Notes: a model not told the origin generated them from the sequence alone. Counted from the stretch's first letter, positions 16,735 through 26,662 are shown. The stretch: DNA of 64,000 nucleotides from CAIYRG01 sp036273455 (GCA_036273455.1 DASUHP010000024.1:1-64000), one strand, 5' to 3'. Numbers and translations: made by a program.

Positions 16735-18186
16735 TTGGCGGCGCCGGTGACGGAAGGGGCTAGGCAGTTTCAGGGGATCGCGGCCGACAGCCGGGAGATT
16801 CGGCCCGGCTTCCTGTTTGCTGCGCTGAGCGGCAGCCGGACCAGTGGCGCACAATTCATCGAAGATGCGGTTAAACGCGGTGCCGTCGCGGTTCTCGGCA
16901 GTCCCGATCTGGCGGATATGGCGAAAGCGTTGGGCGTGAAGTTCATGCCCGCCGCGAATCCGCGCCAGTCGCTCGCGCGGATGGCGGCGGATTTCTACGC
17001 ATTGCAGCCCGCCACCATTGCTGCGGTCACTGGAACCAATGGCAAGACCTCGGTGGCCGCCTTTGTGCGGCAGATATGGGCGTCGCAGGGGCGCAAATCG
17101 GCAAGCCTCGGCACGGTCGGCATCGACTCGCCATCGGGACATGTCTCGCTCGGCCATACAACGCCCGATCCGGTGCGGCTGCACGCCGAACTTGCGCGCC
17201 TGAAAGGCGAGGGCATCGATTATCTCGCGATCGAAGCATCAAGTCATGGGCTCGATCAGTACCGGCTCGACGGACTGAAGATTGCCGTCGGCGGATTTAC
17301 CAACATCACGCGTGACCATCTCGACTATCACAACACGTTCGAAAACTATCTCGCTGCGAAATTGCGCCTGTTCGCGGAATTGATTCCGGATTCGGGTGCT
17401 GCGGTGATCAATGCGGATGCGGCACATGGGGAGGAATTCATCGCCGTATCGCGCACACGCAAATTGCGCCTTCTGACGGTGGGGCGGCAGGGCACCGGCT
17501 TGCGCCTGATTGCGCAATCCCCGCAGCCGCGCGGGCAGTCGCTGACGGTAGCTTATGACAATCGCGAGCACCGCATTTCGCTTCCTCTGGCCGGCGAGTT
17601 TCAGGCGTCCAACGCACTGGTTGCGGCGGGAATGACATTGGCGACCGGCGATTCCGCCGAAGCGGTATTCGCGGCGCTGGAGCAACTGAAAGGCGCGCCC
17701 GGCCGGCTGGAGTTGGTTGCGCGGACACGCCAGGGCGCATCCATCTTCGTCGATTATGCTCATACGCCCGACGCGATCGAAACTGTGCTGAAGGCGGTGC
17801 GTCCGCACGTGACGGGCCGTTTGCATATTGTGTTTGGCTGCGGCGGAGACCGCGACAAAGGCAAACGGCCGCTGATGGCCGCCGCGGCGGCGCGCTTTGC
17901 CGATTGCGTTATCGTCACCGACGACAATCCCCGCTCGGAGGATCCCGCCGTGATCCGGAAGGAGGCGCTGGCCGGCGCACCGGGCGCGCGGGAAATTGCC
18001 GGGCGGAGAGAGGCCATCCGCGAAGCCGTTGCGGCGCTTCGGCCCGACGATGCGATGATCATCGCCGGAAAGGGTCACGAGGACTATCAGATCATTGGCC
18101 GGGACGTGCTGCCGTTCTCGGACCGGACTGAAGCCACCGAAGCGGCTCTGGCGCTCGGTGGAACGGCAGCGGAACAAGCGGCATGA
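16735..18186 (+). CDS. murE: UDP-MurNAc-tripeptide synthetase MurE (meso-diaminopimelate-adding)
   Basis: 483 residues. It adds the third peptide residue to UDP-MurNAc-L-Ala-D-Glu. The Mur-ligase ATP motif TGTNGKTS is at 99-106, the central domain has HTTPDP and SSHGLDQYRL, and DNPRSEDP (397-404) carries the DNPR signature for meso-diaminopimelate rather than lysine. The start is uncertain. There is no ATG in frame before domain 1, and TTG at 16735 leaves only about 17 residues before the conserved ADSREIRPG, shorter than usual. The reading frame stays open back to the ftsI stop at 16683 but offers no ATG or GTG. It overlaps murF by four bases. Confidence 0.95.
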   Translation: MAAPVTEGARQFQGIAADSREIRPGFLFAALSGSRTSGAQFIEDAVKRGAVAVLGSPDLADMAKALGVKFMPAANPRQSLARMAADFYALQPATIAAVTGTNGKTSVAAFVRQIWASQGRKSASLGTVGIDSPSGHVSLGHTTPDPVRLHAELARLKGEGIDYLAIEASSHGLDQYRLDGLKIAVGGFTNITRDHLDYHNTFENYLAAKLRLFAELIPDSGAAVINADAAHGEEFIAVSRTRKLRLLTVGRQGTGLRLIAQSPQPRGQSLTVAYDNREHRISLPLAGEFQASNALVAAGMTLATGDSAEAVFAALEQLKGAPGRLELVARTRQGASIFVDYAHTPDAIETVLKAVRPHVTGRLHIVFGCGGDRDKGKRPLMAAAAARFADCVIVTDDNPRSEDPAVIRKEALAGAPGAREIAGRREAIREAVAALRPDDAMIIAGKGHEDYQIIGRDVLPFSDRTEATEAALALGGTAAEQAA

Positions 18187-19580
18187 GCGGCAAATCCCTC
18201 TGGACTTCGGATGAAGCGGTTCGTGTCACGGGCGGCAGGACCACGGCTGCGTGGAGCGCGACAGGCGTTTCCATCGACACGCGTACAATCATGGCGGGCG
18301 ATCTGTTTGTGGCGCTGCAGGGAGATGCGCGCGACGGGCACGAATTTGTTCGCGCGGCGCTGGAGAAAAACGCCGCTGCTGCGCTCGTGAGCCGCATTCC
18401 GGCGGACGTGCCGGATCCCGCTTCGCTGCTCGTCGTCGACGATACGTTGCGCGCGTTGGAGTCGCTTGGCCGTGCCTCACGGCAGCGCAGCAACGCGCGC
18501 ATTATCGCTGTCACCGGAAGTGCAGGCAAAACCACGACCAAGGAAATGTTGCGCGCAATGCTGTCGCGCGAGGGCGCGGTTGCCGCATCTGCTGCGTCGT
18601 ACAACAACCATTGGGGCGTGCCGTTAAGCCTTGCGCGAATGCCGCGCGATACGGTTTTCGGAATATTTGAAATTGGCATGAATCACGCAGGGGAAATCAG
18701 AAATCTCGTGCGTCATGTCCGGCCGCATGTCGCCGTGATCACCACCGTTGCAGCGGCGCATCTTGAGTTTTTCGGGACGGTCGAGGCAATTGCCGATGCC
18801 AAGGCGGAGATTCTCGAAGGCATTGAATCCGGTGGCGCCTGTGTTCTACCGGCCGACAATGCACAGTTTGAGCGGCTGAGGCGGCGCGCCGAAGAACTGA
18901 AGGTCAAAACCATTGCGTCGTTCGGTTCGGCGGCCAACGCAGATGCAAACTTGATCTCGATCACTCCGGCCAAAGGCGGTCAGCAGGTGGCCTCAAGGAT
19001 TTTCGGCCGCGATATTGAATTTCGCATCGGGGCACCCGGCCGTCATCTGGCGATGAATGCGCTGGCTGCGATTGCGTCTATCGGACTGGCCGGGGGTGAC
19101 ATGGCGCGTGCCGCTGCCGAACTCGAAAGCTTCGGGGCGCTCATGGGCCGGGGCGCGCGCGCGACAGCCGGAGACATTGAGATTATCGACGAGAGCTATA
19201 ACGCCAACCCGGCTTCCATGGCGGCGGCGCTGGACGTATTGGCGTCTGCCCCTGTCGGCCGTGATGGGCGGCGGATCGCAGTTTTGGGCGACATGCTGGA
19301 ATTGGGTACCGGCAGCGACCGCCTGCATGCTGGCCTGGCGAATGATATTGCCGCGGCAAAAACCGATCTCGTTTTTCTTTGCGGGCCGCATATGCGTGCG
19401 CTGTGGTCCGAGATTCCGCAGGCCAGGCGCGGCGCCTGGCGCGAGACTTCCGCCGAGCTTACTCCCGATGTCATCGGCGGCGTCCGCGAGGGCGACGTGG
19501 TGCTGGTCAAGGGTTCGCTTGGCAGCCGCATGTCCGTGATTGTCGAAGCGTTGAAGAAACGCGAACCCGCCACTGCATAG
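18183..19580 (+). CDS. murF: UDP-MurNAc-pentapeptide synthetase MurF
   Basis: 465 residues. It ligates D-Ala-D-Ala to the UDP-MurNAc-tripeptide, the last cytoplasmic step of precursor assembly. Landmarks: N-terminal VSIDTRTIMAGDLFVALQGDARDGH, ATP loop TGSAGKTTTK (111-120), NNHWGVPLSLARM, and the C-terminal ESYNANPASMAAALDVL followed by VLGDMLELG. The ATG overlaps the murE stop. The GTG start of mraY follows 11 nt after its stop. Confidence 0.96.
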   Translation: MSGKSLWTSDEAVRVTGGRTTAAWSATGVSIDTRTIMAGDLFVALQGDARDGHEFVRAALEKNAAAALVSRIPADVPDPASLLVVDDTLRALESLGRASRQRSNARIIAVTGSAGKTTTKEMLRAMLSREGAVAASAASYNNHWGVPLSLARMPRDTVFGIFEIGMNHAGEIRNLVRHVRPHVAVITTVAAAHLEFFGTVEAIADAKAEILEGIESGGACVLPADNAQFERLRRRAEELKVKTIASFGSAANADANLISITPAKGGQQVASRIFGRDIEFRIGAPGRHLAMNALAAIASIGLAGGDMARAAAELESFGALMGRGARATAGDIEIIDESYNANPASMAAALDVLASAPVGRDGRRIAVLGDMLELGTGSDRLHAGLANDIAAAKTDLVFLCGPHMRALWSEIPQARRGAWRETSAELTPDVIGGVREGDVVLVKGSLGSRMSVIVEALKKREPATA

Positions 19581-19591
19581 GTGAAGACCAG

Positions 19592-20680
19592 GTGTTCTAT
19601 TACCTCTTCGTACCGATGATGGGCCACTACCGGATCATTAATGTTTTCCGGTACCTCACCTTTCGGAGCGCCGGCGCGGTGGTCACCGCCATGGTGATCT
19701 GTTTCGTGATCGGCCCATGGTTCATCCGGAAGATGAAAGAGATGCAGGGCAAGGGCCAACCGATCCGCGAAGATGGGCCCAAACGCCATATCGTCGAGAA
19801 GCAGGGCACGCCCACCATGGGCGGGCTTCTTATCCTCATTGCGCTGGTGGTTTCGACTCTTCTGTGGGCGGATCTGTCCAATCAATATGTCTGGGCCGTG
19901 CTGCTGGTGACCTTTGCATTCGGTCTGCTCGGGTTCATGGACGATTTCCTGAAAGTCGCGAAGCGCTCAACCGCGGGCTTGCGGGCAGGAACGAAAATTC
20001 TGGTTCAATTGGCGGTCGCCGGATCCGCGGTGTATTTCCTCATGCGTCTGCAGGCGCCGCCGCTGACCGGCGCCGTCGCATTGCCCTTTTTCAAGGGCGC
20101 TCTTTGGCAGCTTGGCTGGTTCTTCATCATTTTCGGTGCGCTGGTTGTCGTCGGTGCGTCCAATGCCGTCAATCTGACCGATGGGCTCGATGGCCTTGCG
20201 ATTGTGCCGGTGATGATCGCGGCCGGAACATTCCTGCTGATCGCGTATCTGGTCGGGAATTTCCGCTTCGCCGATTATCTGCAGATCAACTACGTGCCCG
20301 GCACAGGCGAGCTTGCAGTTGTCATGGCAGCCCTGATTGGGGCCGGTCTCGGTTTCCTCTGGTACAATGCGCCGCCCGCCATGGTTTTCATGGGCGATAC
20401 CGGATCGCTGGCGCTGGGCGGCGTGCTTGGCGCGACCGCGGTCGCCGTCAAACATGAAATCGTGCTCGCGATTGTCGGCGGATTGTTCGTCGTCGAAGCG
20501 GTTTCTGTGATGGTTCAGGTGATTTCGTTCAAGACCACCGGCAGGCGCGTGTTCAAGATGGCGCCGATTCACCACCATTTCGAGCAGCTCGGCTGGCGCG
20601 AACCCACCATCGTAATCCGCTTCTGGATCGTTGCCGTGGTTCTGGCGCTGATCGGACTGGCAACCTTAAAGCTGCGGTGA
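19592..20680 (+). CDS. mraY: Phospho-MurNAc-pentapeptide translocase MraY
   Basis: 362 residues from GTG at 19592, chosen because the family N-terminus starts there (FYYLFVPM...INVFRYLTFRSAGA); the open frame runs further back but overlaps murF with unrelated sequence. About ten membrane helices. Conserved motifs: KQGTPTMGG, the Asp pair in FMDDFLK, NLTDGLDGLAI and FMGDTGSLALGG, plus the C-terminal APIHHHFEQLGWREPTIVIRFW. It transfers phospho-MurNAc-pentapeptide to undecaprenyl phosphate, making lipid I in the inner membrane. Confidence 0.96.
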   Translation: MFYYLFVPMMGHYRIINVFRYLTFRSAGAVVTAMVICFVIGPWFIRKMKEMQGKGQPIREDGPKRHIVEKQGTPTMGGLLILIALVVSTLLWADLSNQYVWAVLLVTFAFGLLGFMDDFLKVAKRSTAGLRAGTKILVQLAVAGSAVYFLMRLQAPPLTGAVALPFFKGALWQLGWFFIIFGALVVVGASNAVNLTDGLDGLAIVPVMIAAGTFLLIAYLVGNFRFADYLQINYVPGTGELAVVMAALIGAGLGFLWYNAPPAMVFMGDTGSLALGGVLGATAVAVKHEIVLAIVGGLFVVEAVSVMVQVISFKTTGRRVFKMAPIHHHFEQLGWREPTIVIRFWIVAVVLALIGLATLKLR

Positions 20681-20687
20681 TCCGCGA

Positions 20688-22118
20688 ATGATCGAAGTCA
20701 CCTCGTTTCGGGACAAATCGGTTGGCGTGTTCGGACTGGCCCGCTCCGGCATCTCTGCGATTGAGTCCCTGACTGCCGGCGGCGCCATGGTTTTCGCCTG
20801 GGACGATCGCGAAGCCGGGCAAAACGCTGCGTCGGCCAAGGGCGCACGAGTGGCAAAATGGGAAGCCTGGCCCTGGGACCAGATTTCCGCGCTGGTGTTG
20901 AGCCCCGGCGTGCCGTTGACCCATCCGGAACCCCACGCCGTTGTGCGCCGTGCGCAGGCCGCCGGTGCCGAAGTGATCGGCGATCTTGAACTCTTTGCAC
21001 GTACGATCCGGCCGATCGCAGGCGCCAGGGGTGTGGCGCCGATCGTGGCGATTACCGGTACCAATGGAAAATCGACCACCACCGCGTTGATCGCGCATGT
21101 GTTGAAAGCCTGCGGCTTTGATGCGCAGGCAGGCGGGAATATCGGCCGCGCCGCGCTGGATCTGCCGCCACCCAAAACATCCACGATCTACGTGCTGGAA
21201 GTTTCGTCCTACCAGATCGATCTCGCGCCGCGGCTTGTGGCCGATGTGGCCTTGCTGACCAATCTCTCCCCTGACCATCTCGACCGCCACGGCTCGATGG
21301 CGGGTTATGCCGCCGTCAAAACGAAGCTCCTCGCCCAGGTTGCCGAGGACGGTTGGGTCGCGGTTGGTGTCGACGATCCGGATTCGGCGGCAATCTACAC
21401 GGGGATGTCGGCGTTGCGCGGCAATCACGCCATTGCTGTCGCGGTCGGAAAAGTCCTGGGCGATGGCATCTTCGTCATTGACGGGAAGCTTTATGACGCC
21501 TGGGGCCAACCGGCCGAACTGATCGGCGACCTGAAGACGGCGGCGCATTTGCCCGGCGCGCATAATTGGCAGAATGCGGCGCTGTGTTATGCGGCAGTGC
21601 GCCAAGTCGTGCCCGACCGTCGCGCGGTGATGCCGGCCATCGCCCGTTTCCCCGGTCTGGCGCACCGGATCGAAGAGGTCTGCCGCATCGGCAAAGTGCG
21701 CTTCATCAATGATTCGAAGGCCACCAACGCCGATGCGGCGGCCCGTGCGCTGGCCTGCTATTCCGACATATTCTGGATTGCCGGCGGACTCGCCAAGGAA
21801 GGTGGCATTGCCAGCCTGGCGCCGTTTTTTCCGCGCGTCCGAAAAGCCTATCTGATCGGAAAGGCAGCCGCGGATTTCGAACAAACCCTGTCCGGCCGTG
21901 TTCCCCTGATGCAGGCGGACAATCTCGAACGGGCGATACGCGCTGCCTTCGAAGACGCGCGTGACAGTTCCGCACCGGAGCCTGTGGTCCTGCTGTCGCC
22001 GGCTTGCGCTTCCTTCGATCAGTTCCGCGATTTTGAACACCGCGGCGATGTGTTCCGGGAACTTGCGAGGAAACTCGGAGGGCAGCGCCACACATCGCCG
22101 ATGGAGCATTCGGCATGA
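20688..22118 (+). CDS. murD: UDP-MurNAc-L-alanine:D-glutamate ligase MurD
   Basis: 476 residues. Domain 1 starts with a Rossmann-like GVFGLARSGISAIESL. The ATP loop is GTNGKST (124-130), followed by the family signatures GGNIGRAAL, EVSSYQID and LSPDHLDRHGSMAGYAAVK. Near residue 330 is the FPGLAHRIEEV block and INDSKATNADAA, and the C-terminus has SPACASFDQF. It adds D-glutamate to UDP-MurNAc-L-Ala in the cytoplasm. Placed between mraY and ftsW in the usual order; its stop overlaps the ftsW ATG (22115-22118). Confidence 0.96.
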   Translation: MIEVTSFRDKSVGVFGLARSGISAIESLTAGGAMVFAWDDREAGQNAASAKGARVAKWEAWPWDQISALVLSPGVPLTHPEPHAVVRRAQAAGAEVIGDLELFARTIRPIAGARGVAPIVAITGTNGKSTTTALIAHVLKACGFDAQAGGNIGRAALDLPPPKTSTIYVLEVSSYQIDLAPRLVADVALLTNLSPDHLDRHGSMAGYAAVKTKLLAQVAEDGWVAVGVDDPDSAAIYTGMSALRGNHAIAVAVGKVLGDGIFVIDGKLYDAWGQPAELIGDLKTAAHLPGAHNWQNAALCYAAVRQVVPDRRAVMPAIARFPGLAHRIEEVCRIGKVRFINDSKATNADAAARALACYSDIFWIAGGLAKEGGIASLAPFFPRVRKAYLIGKAAADFEQTLSGRVPLMQADNLERAIRAAFEDARDSSAPEPVVLLSPACASFDQFRDFEHRGDVFRELARKLGGQRHTSPMEHSA

Positions 22119-23230
22119 CGTCTCGTTCGGATACGTCGCCGCTCGCCCGCTGGTGGTCAACTCTCGACCATGTCAGCCTGTTGTGCATCGTTGCACTTCT
22201 CACGATTGGCATTTTCCTGGCATTTGCGGCGAGCCCGGCTGCCACCGGACATGTGAACGCGGCCGGTAATTTTTCCTATGCGCTGAAGCAACTCGCCTTT
22301 GCTTTGGTGGCATTTGCGATTTTGTTGTCCGCGACGCTCCTGGATTTGAAACAGACGCGCATTGTGGCGGCCTGCGTATATGCGTTCGCGGTTATCGGTG
22401 CCCTTCTCGCGCTGATTGCGGGAGCCGATGTCAATGGTGCGCATCGCTGGCTCGATTTCGCCGGGTTCAAGCTCCAGCCGTCGGAATTCCTCAAACCGGG
22501 CTTTGCGATTTTGACCGCGATGTTTATGGCCGACAAATTGAAGCATGGCTTTGCCGGGGAAGTCTGGACCGCTATTTTCCTTGCCCCGGCGATCGCCATT
22601 CTGTTGCTGCAACCAGATGTCGGGCAAACCGCACTGCTGTCGGCGCTGTGCGTGACGATGTTGTTCTTTGCGGGAATCTCGTGGGTGGTCATGGCCGGAT
22701 TGGCCGCCGGTGGCTCGGCCCTGTTCGGGCTCGCCTGGCTTGTGCATCCCCACGTGCGGGAGAGATTCGCTGAGTTCATCAACAGCGGCGGTTATCAAAC
22801 GGGTCTTGCGCTGAAGGCATTTCGCGCCGGTGGGATCACCGGCGTCGGTCCTGGCGCCGGGACGATCAAATACCGGCTTCCGGATGCCCATACCGATTTC
22901 GTTTTTGCCGTCGCCGGTGAGGAATTCGGTGTTTTCCTCTGCGGTGTCATCGCCATCCTTTTTGGTGTGCTGACGGTGCGGCTGTTGCTCCGTTCTGGGC
23001 GCGCGAATGATCCATTCGTGCAATTGGCGGGAGCCGGGCTCGCAGCAGTCATGGGGATGCAGGCCTTCATCAATATGGGTGTGTCGCTTTCAATTTTGCC
23101 CGCCAAAGGCATGACCCTGCCGTTTATTTCCTACGGTGGTTCATCGCTGTTCGCGATTGCCCTCACCATGGGATTTGCGCTCGGCCTGACGCGCAACCGG
23201 CGGGTTTGGCCGGACGAGCTGGCGTCGTGA
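22115..23230 (+). CDS. ftsW: Lipid II polymerase FtsW (SEDS family)
   Basis: 371 residues, about ten membrane helices. SEDS-family features: GAHRWLDFAGFKLQPSEFLKPGF (about residues 108-130), LLQPDVGQTALL, the large periplasmic loop with GGYQTGLALKAFRAGGITGVGPG and the C-terminal MTLPFISYGGSSLFAIAL. FtsW polymerises lipid II into septal glycan strands and works as a pair with FtsI. It overlaps murD by four bases and murG by four (GTGA at 23227). Confidence 0.96.
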   Translation: MTSRSDTSPLARWWSTLDHVSLLCIVALLTIGIFLAFAASPAATGHVNAAGNFSYALKQLAFALVAFAILLSATLLDLKQTRIVAACVYAFAVIGALLALIAGADVNGAHRWLDFAGFKLQPSEFLKPGFAILTAMFMADKLKHGFAGEVWTAIFLAPAIAILLLQPDVGQTALLSALCVTMLFFAGISWVVMAGLAAGGSALFGLAWLVHPHVRERFAEFINSGGYQTGLALKAFRAGGITGVGPGAGTIKYRLPDAHTDFVFAVAGEEFGVFLCGVIAILFGVLTVRLLLRSGRANDPFVQLAGAGLAAVMGMQAFINMGVSLSILPAKGMTLPFISYGGSSLFAIALTMGFALGLTRNRRVWPDELAS

Positions 23231-24324
23231 GCGGACCATTCATCCTTGCTGCAGGCGGCACCGGCGGTCATCTGTTTCCGGCCCAGGCGGTTGCGCGCGA
23301 ACTGGTGCGCCGGGGTTGCCGCGTCGTGGTGATTACGGACGGCCGCGGTCACAATTACGGACAGGCTTTTCCGGGAGCGGAAATCGCCACTGTGCCGTCC
23401 GCGACTTTCTCCGGCCGCGGAGCATTGGGACGGGTTTCGGCTCTGGCCACGATTGTCTGGGGCGTCATTGCGGCATTGCGGAAATTTCTCAGTCTCCGCC
23501 CGATGGCTGTGGTCGGCTTTGGCGGCTATCCCAGTTTACCCGTGATGATGGCGGCTTCGATTGCCCATATTCCGGCGGCTTTGCACGAACAGAACGCCGT
23601 CCCGGGCCGCGTCAACCGGTTGCTCGCGCCGCGCGTCACCCGCATTGCTGCATCATTTCCGTTCGCCCGCTTTGCCCCGCCACATCCGGAGAAAATCGTG
23701 TTCACGGGGAACCCGGTGCGGCCCGCGGCGGCGCTGATGCGCGACAAGCCATATCTGCCGCCACTACCGGGCGAAGAGATCCGCCTGCTGATTTTCGGCG
23801 GCAGTCAGGGTGCGCGCGCGCTGTCCGAACTGGTGCCGGCCGCGCTCGGCGTGCTGTCGCCGGATTTGCGGCGGCGTCTTTTGATTACCCAGCAGGCACG
23901 TGCCGAAGATCTCGAAATGGTCAATGCTGCGTACAAGGCTTGCGGGCTGAAATATGAGACGGCGGCGTTTTTCAACGACCTGCCGCAGCGAATGGCATCT
24001 GCGCATCTTATCATCGCACGCAGTGGCGCATCGACCTTGAGCGAAATCACCGTCATCGGGCGCCCCGCCATCCTGATCCCTTATCCATTTGCGATGGACG
24101 ACCACCAGGCTGCCAATGCTGCGGTGCTGGAGCGCGCCGGAGCAGCGTGGGTCGTTCCGCAAAACCAACTGGATGCCCCGAAGCTGGCCGGTATGTTGAC
24201 GGATATTTTTGGCGATCCCGGGGCGCTCGCGGCCCGCGCTGCGGCCGCAAAAGCGCTCGGTCATCCCGACGCCGCACAGCGGCTCGCCGACCTTGCCCAA
24301 CAACTTGCGGACCACACAAGATGA
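23227..24324 (+). CDS. murG: UDP-GlcNAc:lipid I GlcNAc-transferase MurG
   Basis: 365 residues from GTG at 23227, which overlaps the ftsW stop and puts the family motif AAGGTGGHLFPAQ at residues 8-20. The GT-B fold is shown by VVGFGGYPSLPVMMAA, LHEQNAVPGRVNRLLAP, TGNPVR, FGGSQGARALSELVP and ARSGASTLSEI near residue 265, the last forming the UDP-GlcNAc site. It converts lipid I to lipid II on the inner face of the membrane. A start 21 nt further back is possible but lies inside ftsW. Confidence 0.96.
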   Translation: MSGPFILAAGGTGGHLFPAQAVARELVRRGCRVVVITDGRGHNYGQAFPGAEIATVPSATFSGRGALGRVSALATIVWGVIAALRKFLSLRPMAVVGFGGYPSLPVMMAASIAHIPAALHEQNAVPGRVNRLLAPRVTRIAASFPFARFAPPHPEKIVFTGNPVRPAAALMRDKPYLPPLPGEEIRLLIFGGSQGARALSELVPAALGVLSPDLRRRLLITQQARAEDLEMVNAAYKACGLKYETAAFFNDLPQRMASAHLIIARSGASTLSEITVIGRPAILIPYPFAMDDHQAANAAVLERAGAAWVVPQNQLDAPKLAGMLTDIFGDPGALAARAAAAKALGHPDAAQRLADLAQQLADHTR

Positions 24325-25763
24325 GCAATCCCGGACGCCACGTTCAGGCCATGCGGGTGCCGCTGTCGATCGGCACGATCCATTTCATCGGGATTGGCGG
24401 CATCGGCATGAGCGGCATTGCCGAAGTCATGCATGAACTGGGTTACCGTGTGCAAGGATCGGATGCCGCCGATAGCGGCAACGTCAAACGACTGCGCGAC
24501 CTCGGTATCCCGGTGACCATTGGCCACAGGGCCGAAAATGTCAGCGATGCCGCCGTCGTCGTCTATACGTCAGCGGTCAAGCCCGACAATCCCGAACTTG
24601 CCACCGCGCGCGCACACGGTCTGCCGATCGTAAGGCGCGCCGAAATGCTCGCCGAACTGATGCGCCTGAAGCGCTCGGTTGCGGTCGCCGGCACGCATGG
24701 CAAAACCACGACCACGACCATGGTCGCGGCGCTGTTCGAGAGCGGCGGCTTCGATCCTTCGGTCGTGAATGGCGGCATCATTAATGTGTACGGCACCAAT
24801 GCGCGGCTCGGCGCGGGCGAATGGATGGTCGTCGAGGCAGATGAATCCGACGGCACCTTCCTGCGGCTGCCCGCAACCGTCGCCATTGTCACAAATGTCG
24901 ATCCCGAACATCTGGACTTCTATGGCGACTTCGAAAAAGTCAAAGCGGCATTCCAGACTTTCGTGGAGAACCTGCCGTTTTACGGTTTCGCCGTAATGTG
25001 CGCCGACCATCCGGACGTGCAGGGAATCATTGCGCGGGTGCGCGACCGGCGGATCATCACCTATGGGTTCAATCCGCAGGCCGATGCGCGCGTGGTCAAT
25101 GTGGCCTTCTCAGAGGGCGCGTCCCATTTCGATGTTGAATTTCATGACCGCCGGAAACAGACCACGAGCCGGCTCGCCGGTTTGCGCCTGCCGATGCCGG
25201 GCGAACACAATGTTTCGAATGCCGTCGCGGCAATTTGCGTGGCGCGCGGACTCGGCATCGGCGAGGACGCAATCAAGCGCGCGCTCAATCGCTTTGGCGG
25301 AGTGAAGCGCCGCTTTACCCGGGTCGGGGAGTGGAACGGCGCAGCGATCATCGATGATTACGGCCACCATCCCGTGGAAATCGCGGCCGTATTGAAAGCC
25401 GCACGACAAGCCTATTCCGGGCCGCTGACCGCCGTGATCCAGCCGCATCGCTATACGCGCCTGCGTGATCTATTCGACCAGTTCTGCATCTGCCTGAACA
25501 GCGCCGATACCGCCATTGTCGCGCCGGTCTATGCCGCAGGCGAAGCGCCGATTCCCGGAGTCGATCGCGACGCATTGGCGGAAGGCCTGCGCGCCCACGG
25601 GCACAAGCGCGTGTTCACGATCGAGGGGCCGGAAGATCTTCCCGGTATCGTCGGCCCATTGGCCCAGCCGCAGGGCGCGATCGTGTGTCTCGGTGCCGGT
25701 TCTATCTCACAATGGGCAGCCGGATTGCAGGGGGCTCTCGAACGCTATGGGGCTTCCGAATGA
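24321..25763 (+). CDS. murC: UDP-MurNAc:L-alanine ligase MurC
   Basis: 480 residues from the ATG at 24321 (ATGA overlap with murG); Met11 at 24351 is an alternative. The N-terminal nucleotide motif is HFIGIGGIGMSGIA (21-34), the ATP loop is GTHGKTTTTT (124-133), and VEADESDGTF and YGHHPVEI are the family signatures. It attaches L-alanine to UDP-MurNAc, the first amino acid of the stem peptide. Its stop overlaps the murB ATG by four bases. Confidence 0.96.
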   Translation: MSNPGRHVQAMRVPLSIGTIHFIGIGGIGMSGIAEVMHELGYRVQGSDAADSGNVKRLRDLGIPVTIGHRAENVSDAAVVVYTSAVKPDNPELATARAHGLPIVRRAEMLAELMRLKRSVAVAGTHGKTTTTTMVAALFESGGFDPSVVNGGIINVYGTNARLGAGEWMVVEADESDGTFLRLPATVAIVTNVDPEHLDFYGDFEKVKAAFQTFVENLPFYGFAVMCADHPDVQGIIARVRDRRIITYGFNPQADARVVNVAFSEGASHFDVEFHDRRKQTTSRLAGLRLPMPGEHNVSNAVAAICVARGLGIGEDAIKRALNRFGGVKRRFTRVGEWNGAAIIDDYGHHPVEIAAVLKAARQAYSGPLTAVIQPHRYTRLRDLFDQFCICLNSADTAIVAPVYAAGEAPIPGVDRDALAEGLRAHGHKRVFTIEGPEDLPGIVGPLAQPQGAIVCLGAGSISQWAAGLQGALERYGASE

Positions 25764-26662
25764 ATGCATTAATCAGCAGGCTTCCATCTGTACGCGGCAG
25801 TTATGCCGAAGCGGCGCCGCTCAAGGATCTCGTGTGGTTCCGCGCCGCGGGGCCCGCGGACGTGTTGTTCCGTCCCGCCGACATTGACGATCTGCGGCAG
25901 TTCATGGCGAACAAACCCGCCGGAGTGCCGGTGACTGCGATCGGCGTCGGTTCGAATCTGCTGATTCGCGACGGTGGAATTCCGGGGGTGGTCATTCGGC
26001 TTCCGGGCGCGTTCGGACGCATCGAAGCTTTGGATGGACATCGCATCCGGGCGGGAGCCGCCGCGCTAGACGCAGCGGTTGCGCGTTCTGCGGCCGATGC
26101 CCGCATCGCCGGGCTGGAGTTCCTGCGCGGTATTCCCGGCACCATCGGTGGCGCTTTGACTATGAATGCCGGATGTTATGGCAGCGAGACAAAAGACATA
26201 TTTGTCGAGGCGCGCGCCGTGGACGAGCGCGGAGAATTGCTGACGCTTGGCGCGGGCGAAATGGGTTTCCGTTATCGCCATTCCGCGCCACAGAACCTCG
26301 TCTATGTCGATGCCGTTCTTCAGGGCAAACCCGGCGATCCCGGAGAAATCCGTGCCCGGATGGAGGCTCTCGTCGCACAGCGCGAGAGCACGCAACCGGT
26401 GCGCAGCAAGACCGGTGGTTCGACATTCACCAATCCCCCCGGACACAAGGCCTGGCAGTTGATCGATCAGGCCGGCTGCCGCGGGTCGATGCATGGCGCG
26501 GCTCAGGTGTCGGAGAAGCACTGCAACTTTCTGATCAATACGGGTGACGCCAGCGCCGGGGACATCGAGGCGCTGGGCGAAGAAGTGCGCGCGCGCGTCA
26601 AAGCCAAATCGGGCGTGCAACTGGAATGGGAAATCAAACGGATCGGGCGGCCGGGAACATGA
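25760..26662 (+). CDS. murB: UDP-N-acetylenolpyruvoylglucosamine reductase MurB
   Basis: 300 residues from the ATG at 25760, which overlaps the murC stop; upstream codons in the same frame lie inside murC and are unlike the family. FAD-binding features: TAIGVGSNLLIRDGG (about 55-69) and LEFLRGIPGTIGGALTMNAGCYG. The catalytic serine lies in KTGGSTFTNPPG and the C-terminal glutamate region in VSEKHCNFLINTGDAS. It reduces UDP-GlcNAc-enolpyruvate to UDP-MurNAc using NADPH. It matches the shorter type IIa form with the split tyrosine loop absent. Confidence 0.95.
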   Translation: MNALISRLPSVRGSYAEAAPLKDLVWFRAAGPADVLFRPADIDDLRQFMANKPAGVPVTAIGVGSNLLIRDGGIPGVVIRLPGAFGRIEALDGHRIRAGAAALDAAVARSAADARIAGLEFLRGIPGTIGGALTMNAGCYGSETKDIFVEARAVDERGELLTLGAGEMGFRYRHSAPQNLVYVDAVLQGKPGDPGEIRARMEALVAQRESTQPVRSKTGGSTFTNPPGHKAWQLIDQAGCRGSMHGAAQVSEKHCNFLINTGDASAGDIEALGEEVRARVKAKSGVQLEWEIKRIGRPGT

